From NCBI RefSeq assembly GCF_014489845.1, contig NZ_JABURY010000018.1:117213-181212 (forward strand): a stretch of 64,000 nucleotides of DNA, read 5' to 3'. Below the pieces are notes generated by a model, which had not been told where the DNA came from, did not search any database, and saw only the letters and a program-made list of their open reading frames with translations. Position numbers and translations under genes: made by a program. Source of the stretch: Frischella japonica. Lineage in GTDB: Bacteria; Pseudomonadota; Gammaproteobacteria; Enterobacterales; Orbaceae. The first letter of the stretch is position 1, and every line of letters starts with the position of its first letter. Of this stretch, positions 49,195 through 58,812 are shown piece by piece.

Positions 49195-49734
49195 ATGATG
49201 TCTGTAGAAAATTTTAATGAAATAAAAAAAACAAGCTTTTGGGTTAGCCAGCTGTTTATCTTAGTGTCAACCGTAGTCGGTGTTTTTTTAGCCGCAAATC
49301 AAGGTTATCAACAAGCGGTGCAATTTGAAAATATGACCAGCTACAAAGAAAATTATTATTTACAAAAATCGCTTCAATACGAACTACAAGATAATATTGC
49401 TATTCTTAAAGAGTTAATGATTCGCTTACAAGACCCAAATTACTTTGGTGCTCGCAATGAATCACCTAATTTCTACTCATTAGTTTGGGAAAACATGAAG
49501 TATTCTAAAACAACATTAGGTACACCGCCAGAATTTTTACGTCTTGCTCAACAATTTTACCGTAACATTGCCACAACCCAACAAAAAATTGCCAAAGGCG
49601 ATATTTCCATCCCTAGTGGCATTAAACAATTTCAAGCGCAAATTGATATTATTGAACAGCAATTAATTCCCGCTTTGGAAAAAAGTACTGAACAAATCAA
49701 AAAGGAGCTTGATGGTACTAGTGTGATTCTATAA
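49195..49734 (+). CDS. Unrecognised single-pass membrane protein
   Basis: 179 residues. One membrane helix at about residues 15-37 (WVSQLFILVSTVVGVFLAANQGY) is followed by a mostly helical soluble part with polar heptad-like stretches (QSLQYELQDNIAILKELMIRLQ and IKQFQAQIDIIEQQLIPALEKSTEQIKKEL). That pattern suggests a coiled-coil domain, probably periplasmic or cytoplasmic depending on orientation. AAGGAAAACC gives a good ribosome site. It is a stand-alone gene between ffh and the T6SS cluster; I do not assign a function. Confidence 0.75.
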   Translation: MMSVENFNEIKKTSFWVSQLFILVSTVVGVFLAANQGYQQAVQFENMTSYKENYYLQKSLQYELQDNIAILKELMIRLQDPNYFGARNESPNFYSLVWENMKYSKTTLGTPPEFLRLAQQFYRNIATTQQKIAKGDISIPSGIKQFQAQIDIIEQQLIPALEKSTEQIKKELDGTSVIL

Positions 49735-49760
49735 TTTAAACTTTACTCACTAATTGAATA

Positions 49761-49792
49761 TTGCAAAAAATCACTGCACTGATTTTTTGCAA
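49761..49792. terminator. Bidirectional terminator between unknown gene and tssE
   Basis: TTGCAAAAAATCA and TGATTTTTTGCAA form a perfect 13-bp stem around CTGCAC, with T-runs in both directions inside the stem. The flanking genes converge. Confidence 0.8.
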
Positions 49793-49866
49793 CCGCCCCT
49801 GTATTAACCCTATTTGGCTACTACCCATTAGTCTAAACTTTAAATAATATGGTTTGAAATTCATAC

Positions 49867-50292
49867 TTATGACTGCCGGCGTTTTCGATGGGTGTACTCC
49901 ATTTGCGCTTTGCCATCCGGCGTAAAATAGGTGCCATATTTTACCAGACCACCTTCTTTAAAATGACAGGTTAGCTCATAGCTTAATACCATTTTGTCAT
50001 CGTCATCTAGTAGCTCAATCTCAACTGCTGATAAACGAGGTTCATACTTTAACAAGGTTACCTGCATGGCTCGCATTAACCCATAGGCCGATGTCGGTAA
50101 AGCTTGGTAGATCATCGACATATCCGGCAAACCATAGTCAGGTAAATGCTTAACAGCTCCCGCTCGGCTATTTAAAATACGACCAATATTATCCATCACA
50201 CTGATAATCGTCTGCATTTTTTCATCAGTATCATTAACCGATGTGCCTGATTGAAAAAAACCAAATAATGTATCATAGATTGACGCGCCCAT
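49867..50292 (-). CDS. tssE: T6SS baseplate wedge protein TssE
   Basis: gp25-like baseplate component that starts sheath assembly. 141 residues from the ATG at 50292 (MGASIYDTLFGFF), directly after the tssJ stop with AGAGGAATAAA as ribosome site. It has LKYEPRLSAVEIELLDDD, the conserved Glu-containing gp25 region, and a basic tail (HRKRRQS). Last gene of the visible T6SS operon. Confidence 0.92.
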   Translation of the reverse strand: MGASIYDTLFGFFQSGTSVNDTDEKMQTIISVMDNIGRILNSRAGAVKHLPDYGLPDMSMIYQALPTSAYGLMRAMQVTLLKYEPRLSAVEIELLDDDDKMVLSYELTCHFKEGGLVKYGTYFTPDGKAQMEYTHRKRRQS

Positions 50293-50293
50293 T

Positions 50294-50809
50294 TTATTCC
50301 TCTGCAACTAGCGTAATAGAAAATTTATTGGCAATTATCGACCGTGGACTATTGATATTAAGATCACCACGTTTTAGTAAAATCCGCCAATTATTAGCTT
50401 TAATATCCGGATCTTTGAAAAGCGCAATGATACCAACATAATCGGCCTCTTTATCAAAAGGCATATCGATCGAAATAGATGTCTTTGGCTTAAGTACAAT
50501 CTCTTTTGTAGCCAATAATGATGCAGCTAACGTTTCTTGATCATTTTGAACTAACGAAGAGTATGTTGCAGATTCAAAGCTCTTGGGTTCTTTTAATTGA
50601 TAAATGCGAATCATCACTGGTGATGATTGATGATTATCATCGATATTAAGTTCTGCGCGTGCAGTAAAATCCAAATGAACGGTTCTAACGTCCCAAATGA
50701 AAATTGCTTTCGCAACGTTTGCCGTTCCTTCCGACACCGATTGAGCCAACCCACAGCCTGTTAACACAATGCATAGTGCTAAATAAATGATATTATTAAA
50801 CGCTTTCAT
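50294..50809 (-). CDS. tssJ: T6SS outer-membrane lipoprotein TssJ
   Basis: Anchors the TssJLM membrane complex to the outer membrane. 171 residues from the ATG at 50809 with AAGGAATAAC upstream; the longer frame overlaps tssG and lacks a signal start. Lipobox LTGC gives Cys19. The mature part has LDFTARAELNIDDNHQSSPVMIRIYQLKEPKSFESATY, the conserved L1-2 region that binds TssM. Confidence 0.93.
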   Translation of the reverse strand: MKAFNNIIYLALCIVLTGCGLAQSVSEGTANVAKAIFIWDVRTVHLDFTARAELNIDDNHQSSPVMIRIYQLKEPKSFESATYSSLVQNDQETLAASLLATKEIVLKPKTSISIDMPFDKEADYVGIIALFKDPDIKANNWRILLKRGDLNINSPRSIIANKFSITLVAEE

Positions 50810-50828
50810 GTTATTCCTTATTAAAATA

Positions 50829-51848
50829 TTATGCCGCCAACCCACGGTAACGCCCGATATTAACTCTAATCTCTTTTGGTTTAGTATTTAATTGAATTAA
50901 AGATGCTGTTTGCCCTAATCTCGCCCCTGCATGAACTAATCGGGTTCGGGGTAAAAAAATGCTAGAAATAGATAAAATCAAATAAGCATCAATCTGATAT
51001 CCTAAATACAGTCGCAATAAGGTCATAATATCTTGGTGTAATTGTCCTGCAGGCAGTAACGATTCAACAATTGATGCCTTACGTGGTTTAATAATGACCT
51101 TAACACTTTGGTTACACTCTCTGAAACGACGTCCTAATACCATATTGCCGTTTAAAGCCGTATTACCATCGCCTAATTTAGCTAAGTCTGGCGTATTGAC
51201 CCAAACGGTATTGAATTCCTCAACTTCGACATCACAATCCGCCACCAACACCTTAATCACACCAATAATTCCGCCTGCGGTACGGGTGCGCTGTGTCACC
51301 AGACCTAACAGAGCTAAAAATCTTGAAATCGGCGTGCCAATTTGTTCATGTGTACCTTTAATACCTAATCCAGTTAACCCGAGCAAACAACGAGAAATAG
51401 GATCTTTACCACCACTTAAATAGCTTGCTGGGTAATGGTATTTCAACCAAATTCGATAAAACTGTGTCAAAATTCGGTGATTAAAAATATCCAGAAAATC
51501 AATAACAGTTTGATAACCATCAACTTTACACACAATATCATCCAATAAAATCGGCGGTAATACCGAATCCACCCCATATAAACCAAGAAAACGTGTTCTC
51601 ACCGTTACTGGACGATTTAAATATGGTTCCCGTTCAATACACAATAACTCAGCGGCAGGAAAACTCATTTCAGCAGACGGAGCAAAACGTAACGGATCAT
51701 CTGCCGGCGATTCACTGGTACCCATTTTAAGTTCATAATCAGTCATTTGTTCTAATAATTGACAAAACCGGTAAAAATTGACTTTAGCTAACTTAGCTTC
51801 AAGTTGCTGCATCAAAGGGCTGGTCGTGATGTCTTGCTGCTGTTCCAT
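50829..51848 (-). CDS. tssG: T6SS baseplate protein TssG
   Basis: Baseplate wedge subunit partnering TssF. 339 residues with VNFYRFCQLLEQM, LRFAPSAEMSFPAAEL, TRFLGLYGVDSVLPPILLD and IDIFNHR-type FLDIFNHRILTQFYRIWLKYHYP, all typical. Its start overlaps the end of tssF by 37 bp, so translation is probably coupled. It ends 19 bp before tssJ. Confidence 0.94.
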   Translation of the reverse strand: MEQQQDITTSPLMQQLEAKLAKVNFYRFCQLLEQMTDYELKMGTSESPADDPLRFAPSAEMSFPAAELLCIEREPYLNRPVTVRTRFLGLYGVDSVLPPILLDDIVCKVDGYQTVIDFLDIFNHRILTQFYRIWLKYHYPASYLSGGKDPISRCLLGLTGLGIKGTHEQIGTPISRFLALLGLVTQRTRTAGGIIGVIKVLVADCDVEVEEFNTVWVNTPDLAKLGDGNTALNGNMVLGRRFRECNQSVKVIIKPRKASIVESLLPAGQLHQDIMTLLRLYLGYQIDAYLILSISSIFLPRTRLVHAGARLGQTASLIQLNTKPKEIRVNIGRYRGLAA

Positions 51849-53575
51849 GTCACCTTTTCTCCAGTGGGTAATAAAATCAAAACAAGTTTAGTAAATAAAT
51901 TCATATCCGCATAAAGTGCAAAAAATTGATTAAGTAATTCGCCAAATAATCTAACGTCGCCTTCCCCGGTAAATTGATAAGTATTTAGGGTTACTTCAAT
52001 CTCAACACCACGTTGCAATAGACCCTTTTCGATACGTTTAATTTCACGATGATTAACTTCCACAATACCTTCGAGGCGACGGCGATTAAGCTCGTTATCG
52101 GTCCAATCATACAGTGCGAGTGTACCGCGCAATACCTCAGCATTCATCAATGATAAGTAATTCGGCGCCAAATGTGACAATATACGCCAATGAAAGCGAT
52201 CTTCGGTTGGTGGATAACAAGGTAATGTCAAGGCCGACAGATTCTTCACATTTTTGATGTAAGCTTGCGCACTTGCTAAGTGGTTAATACTGGCATTGCG
52301 CAATGCTTTACGCGGTAGCATACCATTGGTCCCAGTAACGCGTAGCGATAACGTTTCAGTTTCTAACGTTTCCTTTTTATCCCAAATTTTGCCACCTAAA
52401 ATCAGCCAAGTATCATGTAAACCTGATGCACCTTTGCGAACGTGAGTATGATAATAACGTTCTGGTGCATCATGCCGTAACATACCGCCACGATGTTTAA
52501 AACTGGTAAAAGGCACATAATCATAACGCCCATTACGCGTAATTGCTTCAACATGTTCAATAGAATAAATTTCAACATGACCATCTTGACGCAACAACGG
52601 ACGAAGCAAATATTCACTTTCTAATTGATTAACAATAATTGGATCGGCTTCAAGCGCAAACAAGTTGATCACGGGTACGCAATGTAAACAGATATTATGG
52701 TGATCAAAAGGCATATCTGACGGCCATGTTTCGTTTAACACTAACTCAATATCAATATAACGACAATACTCTGAAAGTTGCTGTACTTCTAAACCATGTA
52801 GATCAACAAACATGAATTTTTCACGGAAGGAAAAATACTCTAATAACAGTTGATAGCCTGCAAATGCGTTATCCGGTTTTAACCATAAACGTTCATCTTC
52901 AGCAAAACCAACGGGAGTAATATGACCATTAAACGCTATTCGGCTTTCTGGTTTGTCAGAATAACGTAAATGCATTGAACTAACTTGATGGATAAACATA
53001 TAATGTAAATGGCTGGCAATCGGCGCATCGGCATTAAAATACAATCGCAAACACGACAAGTCTAACTGTTCAAAATCAGCTAACTCCCCAAAGCTCAAAC
53101 GTAAGGATATAATACTTCGCCCGTCAGAACCGAACGAGCGTTTGGCCTGGGTTATTTCCAATGGCTGTAAATTGACGGCTTGAGTAGTACGATATTTACA
53201 ACGTGTACTCGCTGGCCCTACAGCTTCGGTTTGTACCATTAACCCCGCATCTATTTTTTCCAGACGTGATAAAGTGGCACAATCAGGTTGTAACTGAACA
53301 ATCGATAATGATGGTATTAACCGCAAATAGTGTGGCCAGAGTAAACTAACTAAACTTTCGGTTAGTTCAGGTAAATCATCATCCACTTTTTGCCGTAAAC
53401 GCCCCATTAAAAAGGCGAATCCTTCAAATAAACGTTCCACATATGGATCGCGATCCCCTACTTTATCTAAATTTAATTGCGCGGCTCTATCAGGATGAAT
53501 TTTCGCAAATTCTTTACCGGCTTCACGCAAATAACGCATTTCAGATTCATAATAACGCTGGATTAAATCGTTCAT
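51812..53575 (-). CDS. tssF: T6SS baseplate protein TssF
   Basis: Large baseplate wedge subunit, 587 residues. It starts NDLIQRYYESEMRYLREAGKEFAKIHPDRAAQLNL and contains DPYVERLFEGFAFLMGRLRQKVDDDLPELTESLVSLLWPHYLRLIPS, the strongest family signature, then FAGYQLLLEYFSFREKFMFVDL. Length is as usual. It lies 69 bp after tssA. Confidence 0.96.
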   Translation of the reverse strand: MNDLIQRYYESEMRYLREAGKEFAKIHPDRAAQLNLDKVGDRDPYVERLFEGFAFLMGRLRQKVDDDLPELTESLVSLLWPHYLRLIPSLSIVQLQPDCATLSRLEKIDAGLMVQTEAVGPASTRCKYRTTQAVNLQPLEITQAKRSFGSDGRSIISLRLSFGELADFEQLDLSCLRLYFNADAPIASHLHYMFIHQVSSMHLRYSDKPESRIAFNGHITPVGFAEDERLWLKPDNAFAGYQLLLEYFSFREKFMFVDLHGLEVQQLSEYCRYIDIELVLNETWPSDMPFDHHNICLHCVPVINLFALEADPIIVNQLESEYLLRPLLRQDGHVEIYSIEHVEAITRNGRYDYVPFTSFKHRGGMLRHDAPERYYHTHVRKGASGLHDTWLILGGKIWDKKETLETETLSLRVTGTNGMLPRKALRNASINHLASAQAYIKNVKNLSALTLPCYPPTEDRFHWRILSHLAPNYLSLMNAEVLRGTLALYDWTDNELNRRRLEGIVEVNHREIKRIEKGLLQRGVEIEVTLNTYQFTGEGDVRLFGELLNQFFALYADMNLFTKLVLILLPTGEKVTWNSSKTSRPAL

Positions 53576-53644
53576 TGTTGTTCTCTATTATCTTATTTAG
53601 TAGTATTGATTGCTATTACGTGATAGCAAATTATTACCAAGTTG

Positions 53645-55255
53645 TTAACCGATCACCGTAATAGCGCGTGCCGGATCTAAATAGACAAGTTCCTGCTGTA
53701 ATCGTTCTATTTCATTCATCAATTGTGTTCTATCGCTATCTTTATGTTGCATTTTCTGTTTAATTAAGCGAATTAGCTGTTGTTTAATATCAAAAATTAA
53801 TGTTGGTTCCCATTCACTCAAATGGATGTCGTGCTGTTTGTTGTCTAAACCAACTAATAACTTATAGGCAATTTCAACTTTATCAGCTTGTTCAGCAATA
53901 CGCGCTTGGGTATATTGCAATAAGAAGATTTGTTTAGGTAAACGTATCGTTGGTAAATTTTGTAACCACACAAATGCCTTCTCTAATCCGCCACTTTCTG
54001 CTAATTCTAACGCTTGTTTTTCAATTTCATTCCAGTCGTTATCGCCAGAAACAATAATGGGTACTAGACTGGTATCTTCATCTAAATGATGAATTTTAGC
54101 TTGTGTTTCAATCCACTGTAACGTGTCAGCATCAGCAAATGGTACGCCATTATCAAAGGTTAATTGTTCAATGCCAGGTAGACGTTCTAAAAATAGACCA
54201 ACATCTGTTAAAAAGATTTCTGCCCAACGCTGAAAATCTCCTCCTTTTTTATGTAATGCCAATACCGCTGCGCGCTGTAGATCTAACCAAAAATGATTTG
54301 CGCCTTCCATAAACGCAGCTTCAACGCGTTCGAATAACTCATCCCATTGTTGCGAAATGATTAAACGATTGATATTTTGTCTGAGCTCAGTCCGTGGCGC
54401 GGGTAACCGAGTTTTACCACGATGATCCATTGGCGGTAATTGATCAATGATATCCCAACGCAGCGCACGTAACATTCGACCAGCAGCTAAATAACCACTC
54501 GGTTTCTCACGCAAATAAGCCGCCATTCGTCTGGCTTGTTCAAGCAAATCTCGCTGCGAACTTATCGTAAAATCACTCTTATTTTGGCTTGTTGGCAAAG
54601 GTGTTTCTTGCTGTTGAGCATCCGGCTGAATAGCTCGGGACGATTCGATTTTCACAGGTTGTTTGATACTATTAGCAAAAAATTGAATTAATGCATCTAA
54701 ATTAGGTATTGATGATTCTGTTGCATTATCATTATGGAATAATGCTTGATTACAATCATTAATTAGATTGAGTGCAGCTACAATCCGCGTTAAATTTACT
54801 TCCGCAATGGGTTGTAACTTATTTAAAATGTCAGTAAATTTGGCGCTGGCTAACCACTCAATAGCATTTTTTCGAATATTGCTTCGTGATGGATAAAGCG
54901 TTAAACCAAATTTTTGTAATAACCCCGCTAAGAGTTCTAAACCATCGGCAAAACCAGATGCTCCATCAACTTGTAAGCGCGCTAAACAATAATACGTCGC
55001 TACACGAATATCTTTACTATTTTGTTTTAAGATATCTTCACTGATACGGACAATTAATGGATAATCCACACCTGACAATTTCGCAACTTCTTCTTTAATT
55101 TCTTGAAAATTATCATGATAAGTTAAATCTTCGCCAGCAGGTTTTTCTGGACTAATCGGTAATAACCAATCCGCCCATTGCTCACTGAGCCGTGATTCTA
55201 TCGATTGCTGCGCATCTTGTTTACTAAAGAAGCGACTAATTAATTGATTTAGCAT
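53645..55255 (-). CDS. tssA: T6SS cap/priming protein TssA
   Basis: Coordinates baseplate, tube and sheath assembly. 536 residues. The ImpA_N domain (about residues 30-130) contains PISPEKPAGEDLTYHDNFQEI and IRVATYYCLARLQVDGASGFADGLELLAGLLQKFGLTLYPS; a variable linker with LPTSQNKSDFTISSQRD follows; the C-terminal VasJ-like part (AAYLREKPSGYLAAGRMLRALRWDIIDQLPP) gives the long TssA subtype. It starts 175 bp after tssM, a gap that may hold a promoter. Confidence 0.92.
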   Translation of the reverse strand: MLNQLISRFFSKQDAQQSIESRLSEQWADWLLPISPEKPAGEDLTYHDNFQEIKEEVAKLSGVDYPLIVRISEDILKQNSKDIRVATYYCLARLQVDGASGFADGLELLAGLLQKFGLTLYPSRSNIRKNAIEWLASAKFTDILNKLQPIAEVNLTRIVAALNLINDCNQALFHNDNATESSIPNLDALIQFFANSIKQPVKIESSRAIQPDAQQQETPLPTSQNKSDFTISSQRDLLEQARRMAAYLREKPSGYLAAGRMLRALRWDIIDQLPPMDHRGKTRLPAPRTELRQNINRLIISQQWDELFERVEAAFMEGANHFWLDLQRAAVLALHKKGGDFQRWAEIFLTDVGLFLERLPGIEQLTFDNGVPFADADTLQWIETQAKIHHLDEDTSLVPIIVSGDNDWNEIEKQALELAESGGLEKAFVWLQNLPTIRLPKQIFLLQYTQARIAEQADKVEIAYKLLVGLDNKQHDIHLSEWEPTLIFDIKQQLIRLIKQKMQHKDSDRTQLMNEIERLQQELVYLDPARAITVIG

Positions 55256-55430
55256 AACGATTCCTTACATCTTTTATTATTATTTATCGTGTTATACTGG
55301 CAATATGCTATTAGCCTAATAATTTCACTTGATTGAGCAATTTTTTTCTAATCTTAATGATAACGCTTTCCGACTTCTGATAAGTTTGAAAAAACTAACT
55401 TGGCGTTTCCAATAGTTAACATAAACTTAA

Positions 55431-58400
55431 TCATAATGTCATTTTCATTGTTTCATCCATTTTACGAATTTCAAATACATTTTCCGGTAAACTAAAATCA
55501 CGCAATTTAAGTAAAATTAATGGACCTTCACCAGACTGACTACGCAAGATATATTTTAGTTTACCTCGATTTGGTAGCCGCCAGATTATTTCGTAACGAC
55601 CTGAATCAATCTGACGAATCGTCGCCGATTCCAACAATCGAATCCATGCCCAATCTCCGGAATAATATTCATAAAGTTGTTGCCCAGTTTCATTACTACT
55701 CCAATTTATTTGAGCATAGGGTGCATAACCATCACCTGGCCAAGTAAAACGTTGCCAAACTGGCATTTGATTAAAATAATCCAGTTTTTGTTTATCAATA
55801 TGCAGTTCACTGCGCATCACATTGCCGCCACTTCGCGGCATTAAATCGAACGCAATTTTGGCATCGCCACTACTTAATAATTGATTGGATAATGCATTAA
55901 AAAGATTAAGGGTTTCGATAAATTTTGGTGAAAAGTTTAACCCTTGCGCATTAACGGAATTAATAACCCAATTATCACCCTGTTTTTCTAAAATGCCGCC
56001 CAATTCATTACTAATAAATCTATCAATCATACCGGCATTTGGACGTAAAAAGCGCGCCAGTTCAGCTAGTGATGCATCGTTATCACTATCTTTAAATGGA
56101 TAACGTCCGGCAAAAGCTTTTTCCCATTCATAAACGATTTGCGATTTCCAGGTATCATTAAAGCTGCTTGCTGCTGGTGTTAAGATTACCTGCCATGCTT
56201 GTTCCAAGGGGTGTTTGAATAAACTATAGCCAAAACCAGACCACTCTTCCCCTAAATTAGCGGCAATCAAATTACCGTAGTCACGAGTTTCACTTAAATC
56301 AACAGAGGTTCCTTGAAGTACACTTTTGGCTAACAATCTGGCCATTGCTTGTGGATTTGCACTACTAGTAATATTTTGCAGTTTTAAACGTACTTGTGTA
56401 ACACGCAGCAAGTAGGTTTGTAGGCTTAAACCATTATTATCCGTTTCACTATTTAATAGATTTAACACCACACCAAAAGTTGGCGTTAATGGGCCGGAGG
56501 CTTCCACTTTAACATTTAACTTTGCTGGATTTTTTTCATGGATTAATTCTTGTGCTGAACGAATTAAATTATCCGATATTCCCCGACCGGTATAAGCAAC
56601 TTCCGCATGGTATTTAATAACATTCATCAGCGCAATAACTGGCGATTGTCGCACATCGGACATTAATGTTAATTGTTCAATCACATCCGCAACATTATTT
56701 GCCTGACGCCATTGAATGTTATTTAAAAATAGCAACCATGCGGCACTATAATCACTAAAATAACGCTCAGTGAGATGTTGACGCAATACTTCTGGTGATA
56801 CTGTTGATGTTACCTTCTCAGCACTATCAGTTAATACCCAGTCAATTTGCTCTTGACGCAATTTCGCCGCATTGGCTATTTCGTCTTTAATAAAGCCTTC
56901 CCATGCTTTACGAGTAAACACGCCTGATACTTCATCATCTGATGTAAATAACATCCGACTATCTATTTCACCTAACATTATATTAAGGTTTTGGTTAGCA
57001 TAATTTTGACTAGCCCGCTGCAAAATGGTTTGATAAATAGTGTTTTCAGCATTTTGGATCCCAATTTGATTAATCAGTATTTGCCGAACATCTTTTACTA
57101 ATCCTTCAGACGGTTTTTGAGCAAGCTCAGGATGACTATGTACTGTGTCACCATAAAACACCACCAATTCTGGCATCATTTTTTGCCATTGCTTGCTATC
57201 AATATTAGGTGGCGCCTGCCACATACGCGTAGCAAAATCAGCAAGATAATTCACATCGATTTTATCTGGATGACTTAACATTAAATACGCCTTCAATACT
57301 TCGTAACTGGAATTAATCACTTTTATACGAGATGGATCGCTTGGTGACATTGCTGTTAATCTATTCAAGTAATCGGTTTGCCATGAAAAAAAAGGTTGTG
57401 CGATATTACGATTGTTAGCTGCAATATAATGGGGCCAAAGCGCAACTAATAACCTATTATTTTTATCTAACCCAAATCGATAACTAATTGGCGCACCATG
57501 CGCTTGGCGATAAATAAGCTGCGACATTTTAAGTTGTAGTGCATATTGAGCTTCCAATTGCTCGCCATAAGTATTTGCAATCGATTGGTTAACATTATTT
57601 ACTAATTGCGAACTTTCTGTAATTAACTGACGATTCTGGTAATAAGAGGTTAGCTGACCAACCCCAAGCACACCGGAAGTGAATAATACCACCGAACATA
57701 ATACGGTTTCCCAACCAATTCCAATTCTTGAACCAGATTGCTTAGCACTGTCATCACTAATGGTTCGCCAGGTAGGTGACATTGTTAAATAATGTTCAGG
57801 TAAATAATCAGCTTCTTCAGCATCTTTGGTGATTGATGGTAAAGGTGAAAATAACAGACCACGTGGCGAAACAATTTTTGGCAAAGATAGCCATTTAGTC
57901 AACCATTTTTTAATGCGATCTTTATCACTTATCACCAGATTATGGCTAAGCTTTAATAAAAAATCATAACGGATATCTTGCATAACCTGCTGCATGCCTT
58001 TTTCGCAGCAAGCGTTGGCTAACTGATCAATTAGTGAATCAATATGATTAAGATCAGTTAACTTTAATTGACTAAAAAATAGTCCTACACTTTGCTCAAC
58101 TCGTCCAGTTTGTTGCCATTCACTGGTCTGAGTTGAAACTAAATAAATCGGTGCCTGCCAGCCTAAAACCTGATTACGCGCCTTAATTTGCATAGCAATT
58201 TTTTCTAATTTGACTTGTTGCTGGCGTGTTAAGTGCAAATAATCAGCCGGCAGTAACCAAATAATGGCATCAATCGGTTTACGACGTATCCAAATTAGGC
58301 GACCAAAACTTTTTTTAATCGCAAGTAGCCAGTTTGTATTCGGTTCATCAGCTAAATCACCACCATATAACATTAACGTGGTATCACAGTATTGCCAATG

Positions 58401-58805
58401 TTCAGTTGTTAAATTAGGTAATAAACGTTCTGTATCGACCTGGGTTCCAACAATCAAACATTTCCGGATTTTACGGCGCCAAAATAGACCATATTGTAAA
58501 CGTAAACGACTAACAATCTCATTAAACGGACCTTGCTTTTTCTTTTTAGTTGTTTTTTTATCATCGGTATCAATATGGCTATTATCGTTTAGCTTAAAGT
58601 TAAATTTAATAACTTTGTTTAACATTAAAAAAACTAAACTATGTAAATGCGATAGCACAAGCACCATTATTAATACAAATGCGGTCCCTAGCCATTTATC
58701 GTCTGTAGTACTAATAAATGAAAAGCTGCCTTGCCAGATAAAGAAAATTAATGTCAGTGCAATTAATACCAGCAGGACAATCCATCCTATAATAATTTTT
58801 TTCAT
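55431..58805 (-). CDS. tssM: T6SS membrane complex protein TssM (IcmF)
   Basis: Inner-membrane core of the TssJLM channel. Three membrane segments at about residues 4-24, 42-62 and 375-395 leave a cytoplasmic domain between the second and third and a large periplasmic domain after the third. The cytoplasmic domain begins RKCLIVGTQVDTERLLPNL where other TssM proteins carry a Walker A P-loop; no GxxxxGK[ST] is present here. The C-terminal TssJ-binding region contains WRFTWPGD-like WQRFTWPGDGYAPYAQINW. I used the second of two adjacent ATG codons (58805), better spaced from AGGA. About 1124 residues, the usual size. Confidence 0.94.
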   Translation of the reverse strand: MKKIIIGWIVLLVLIALTLIFFIWQGSFSFISTTDDKWLGTAFVLIMVLVLSHLHSLVFLMLNKVIKFNFKLNDNSHIDTDDKKTTKKKKQGPFNEIVSRLRLQYGLFWRRKIRKCLIVGTQVDTERLLPNLTTEHWQYCDTTLMLYGGDLADEPNTNWLLAIKKSFGRLIWIRRKPIDAIIWLLPADYLHLTRQQQVKLEKIAMQIKARNQVLGWQAPIYLVSTQTSEWQQTGRVEQSVGLFFSQLKLTDLNHIDSLIDQLANACCEKGMQQVMQDIRYDFLLKLSHNLVISDKDRIKKWLTKWLSLPKIVSPRGLLFSPLPSITKDAEEADYLPEHYLTMSPTWRTISDDSAKQSGSRIGIGWETVLCSVVLFTSGVLGVGQLTSYYQNRQLITESSQLVNNVNQSIANTYGEQLEAQYALQLKMSQLIYRQAHGAPISYRFGLDKNNRLLVALWPHYIAANNRNIAQPFFSWQTDYLNRLTAMSPSDPSRIKVINSSYEVLKAYLMLSHPDKIDVNYLADFATRMWQAPPNIDSKQWQKMMPELVVFYGDTVHSHPELAQKPSEGLVKDVRQILINQIGIQNAENTIYQTILQRASQNYANQNLNIMLGEIDSRMLFTSDDEVSGVFTRKAWEGFIKDEIANAAKLRQEQIDWVLTDSAEKVTSTVSPEVLRQHLTERYFSDYSAAWLLFLNNIQWRQANNVADVIEQLTLMSDVRQSPVIALMNVIKYHAEVAYTGRGISDNLIRSAQELIHEKNPAKLNVKVEASGPLTPTFGVVLNLLNSETDNNGLSLQTYLLRVTQVRLKLQNITSSANPQAMARLLAKSVLQGTSVDLSETRDYGNLIAANLGEEWSGFGYSLFKHPLEQAWQVILTPAASSFNDTWKSQIVYEWEKAFAGRYPFKDSDNDASLAELARFLRPNAGMIDRFISNELGGILEKQGDNWVINSVNAQGLNFSPKFIETLNLFNALSNQLLSSGDAKIAFDLMPRSGGNVMRSELHIDKQKLDYFNQMPVWQRFTWPGDGYAPYAQINWSSNETGQQLYEYYSGDWAWIRLLESATIRQIDSGRYEIIWRLPNRGKLKYILRSQSGEGPLILLKLRDFSLPENVFEIRKMDETMKMTL

Positions 58806-58812
58806 CATATTC

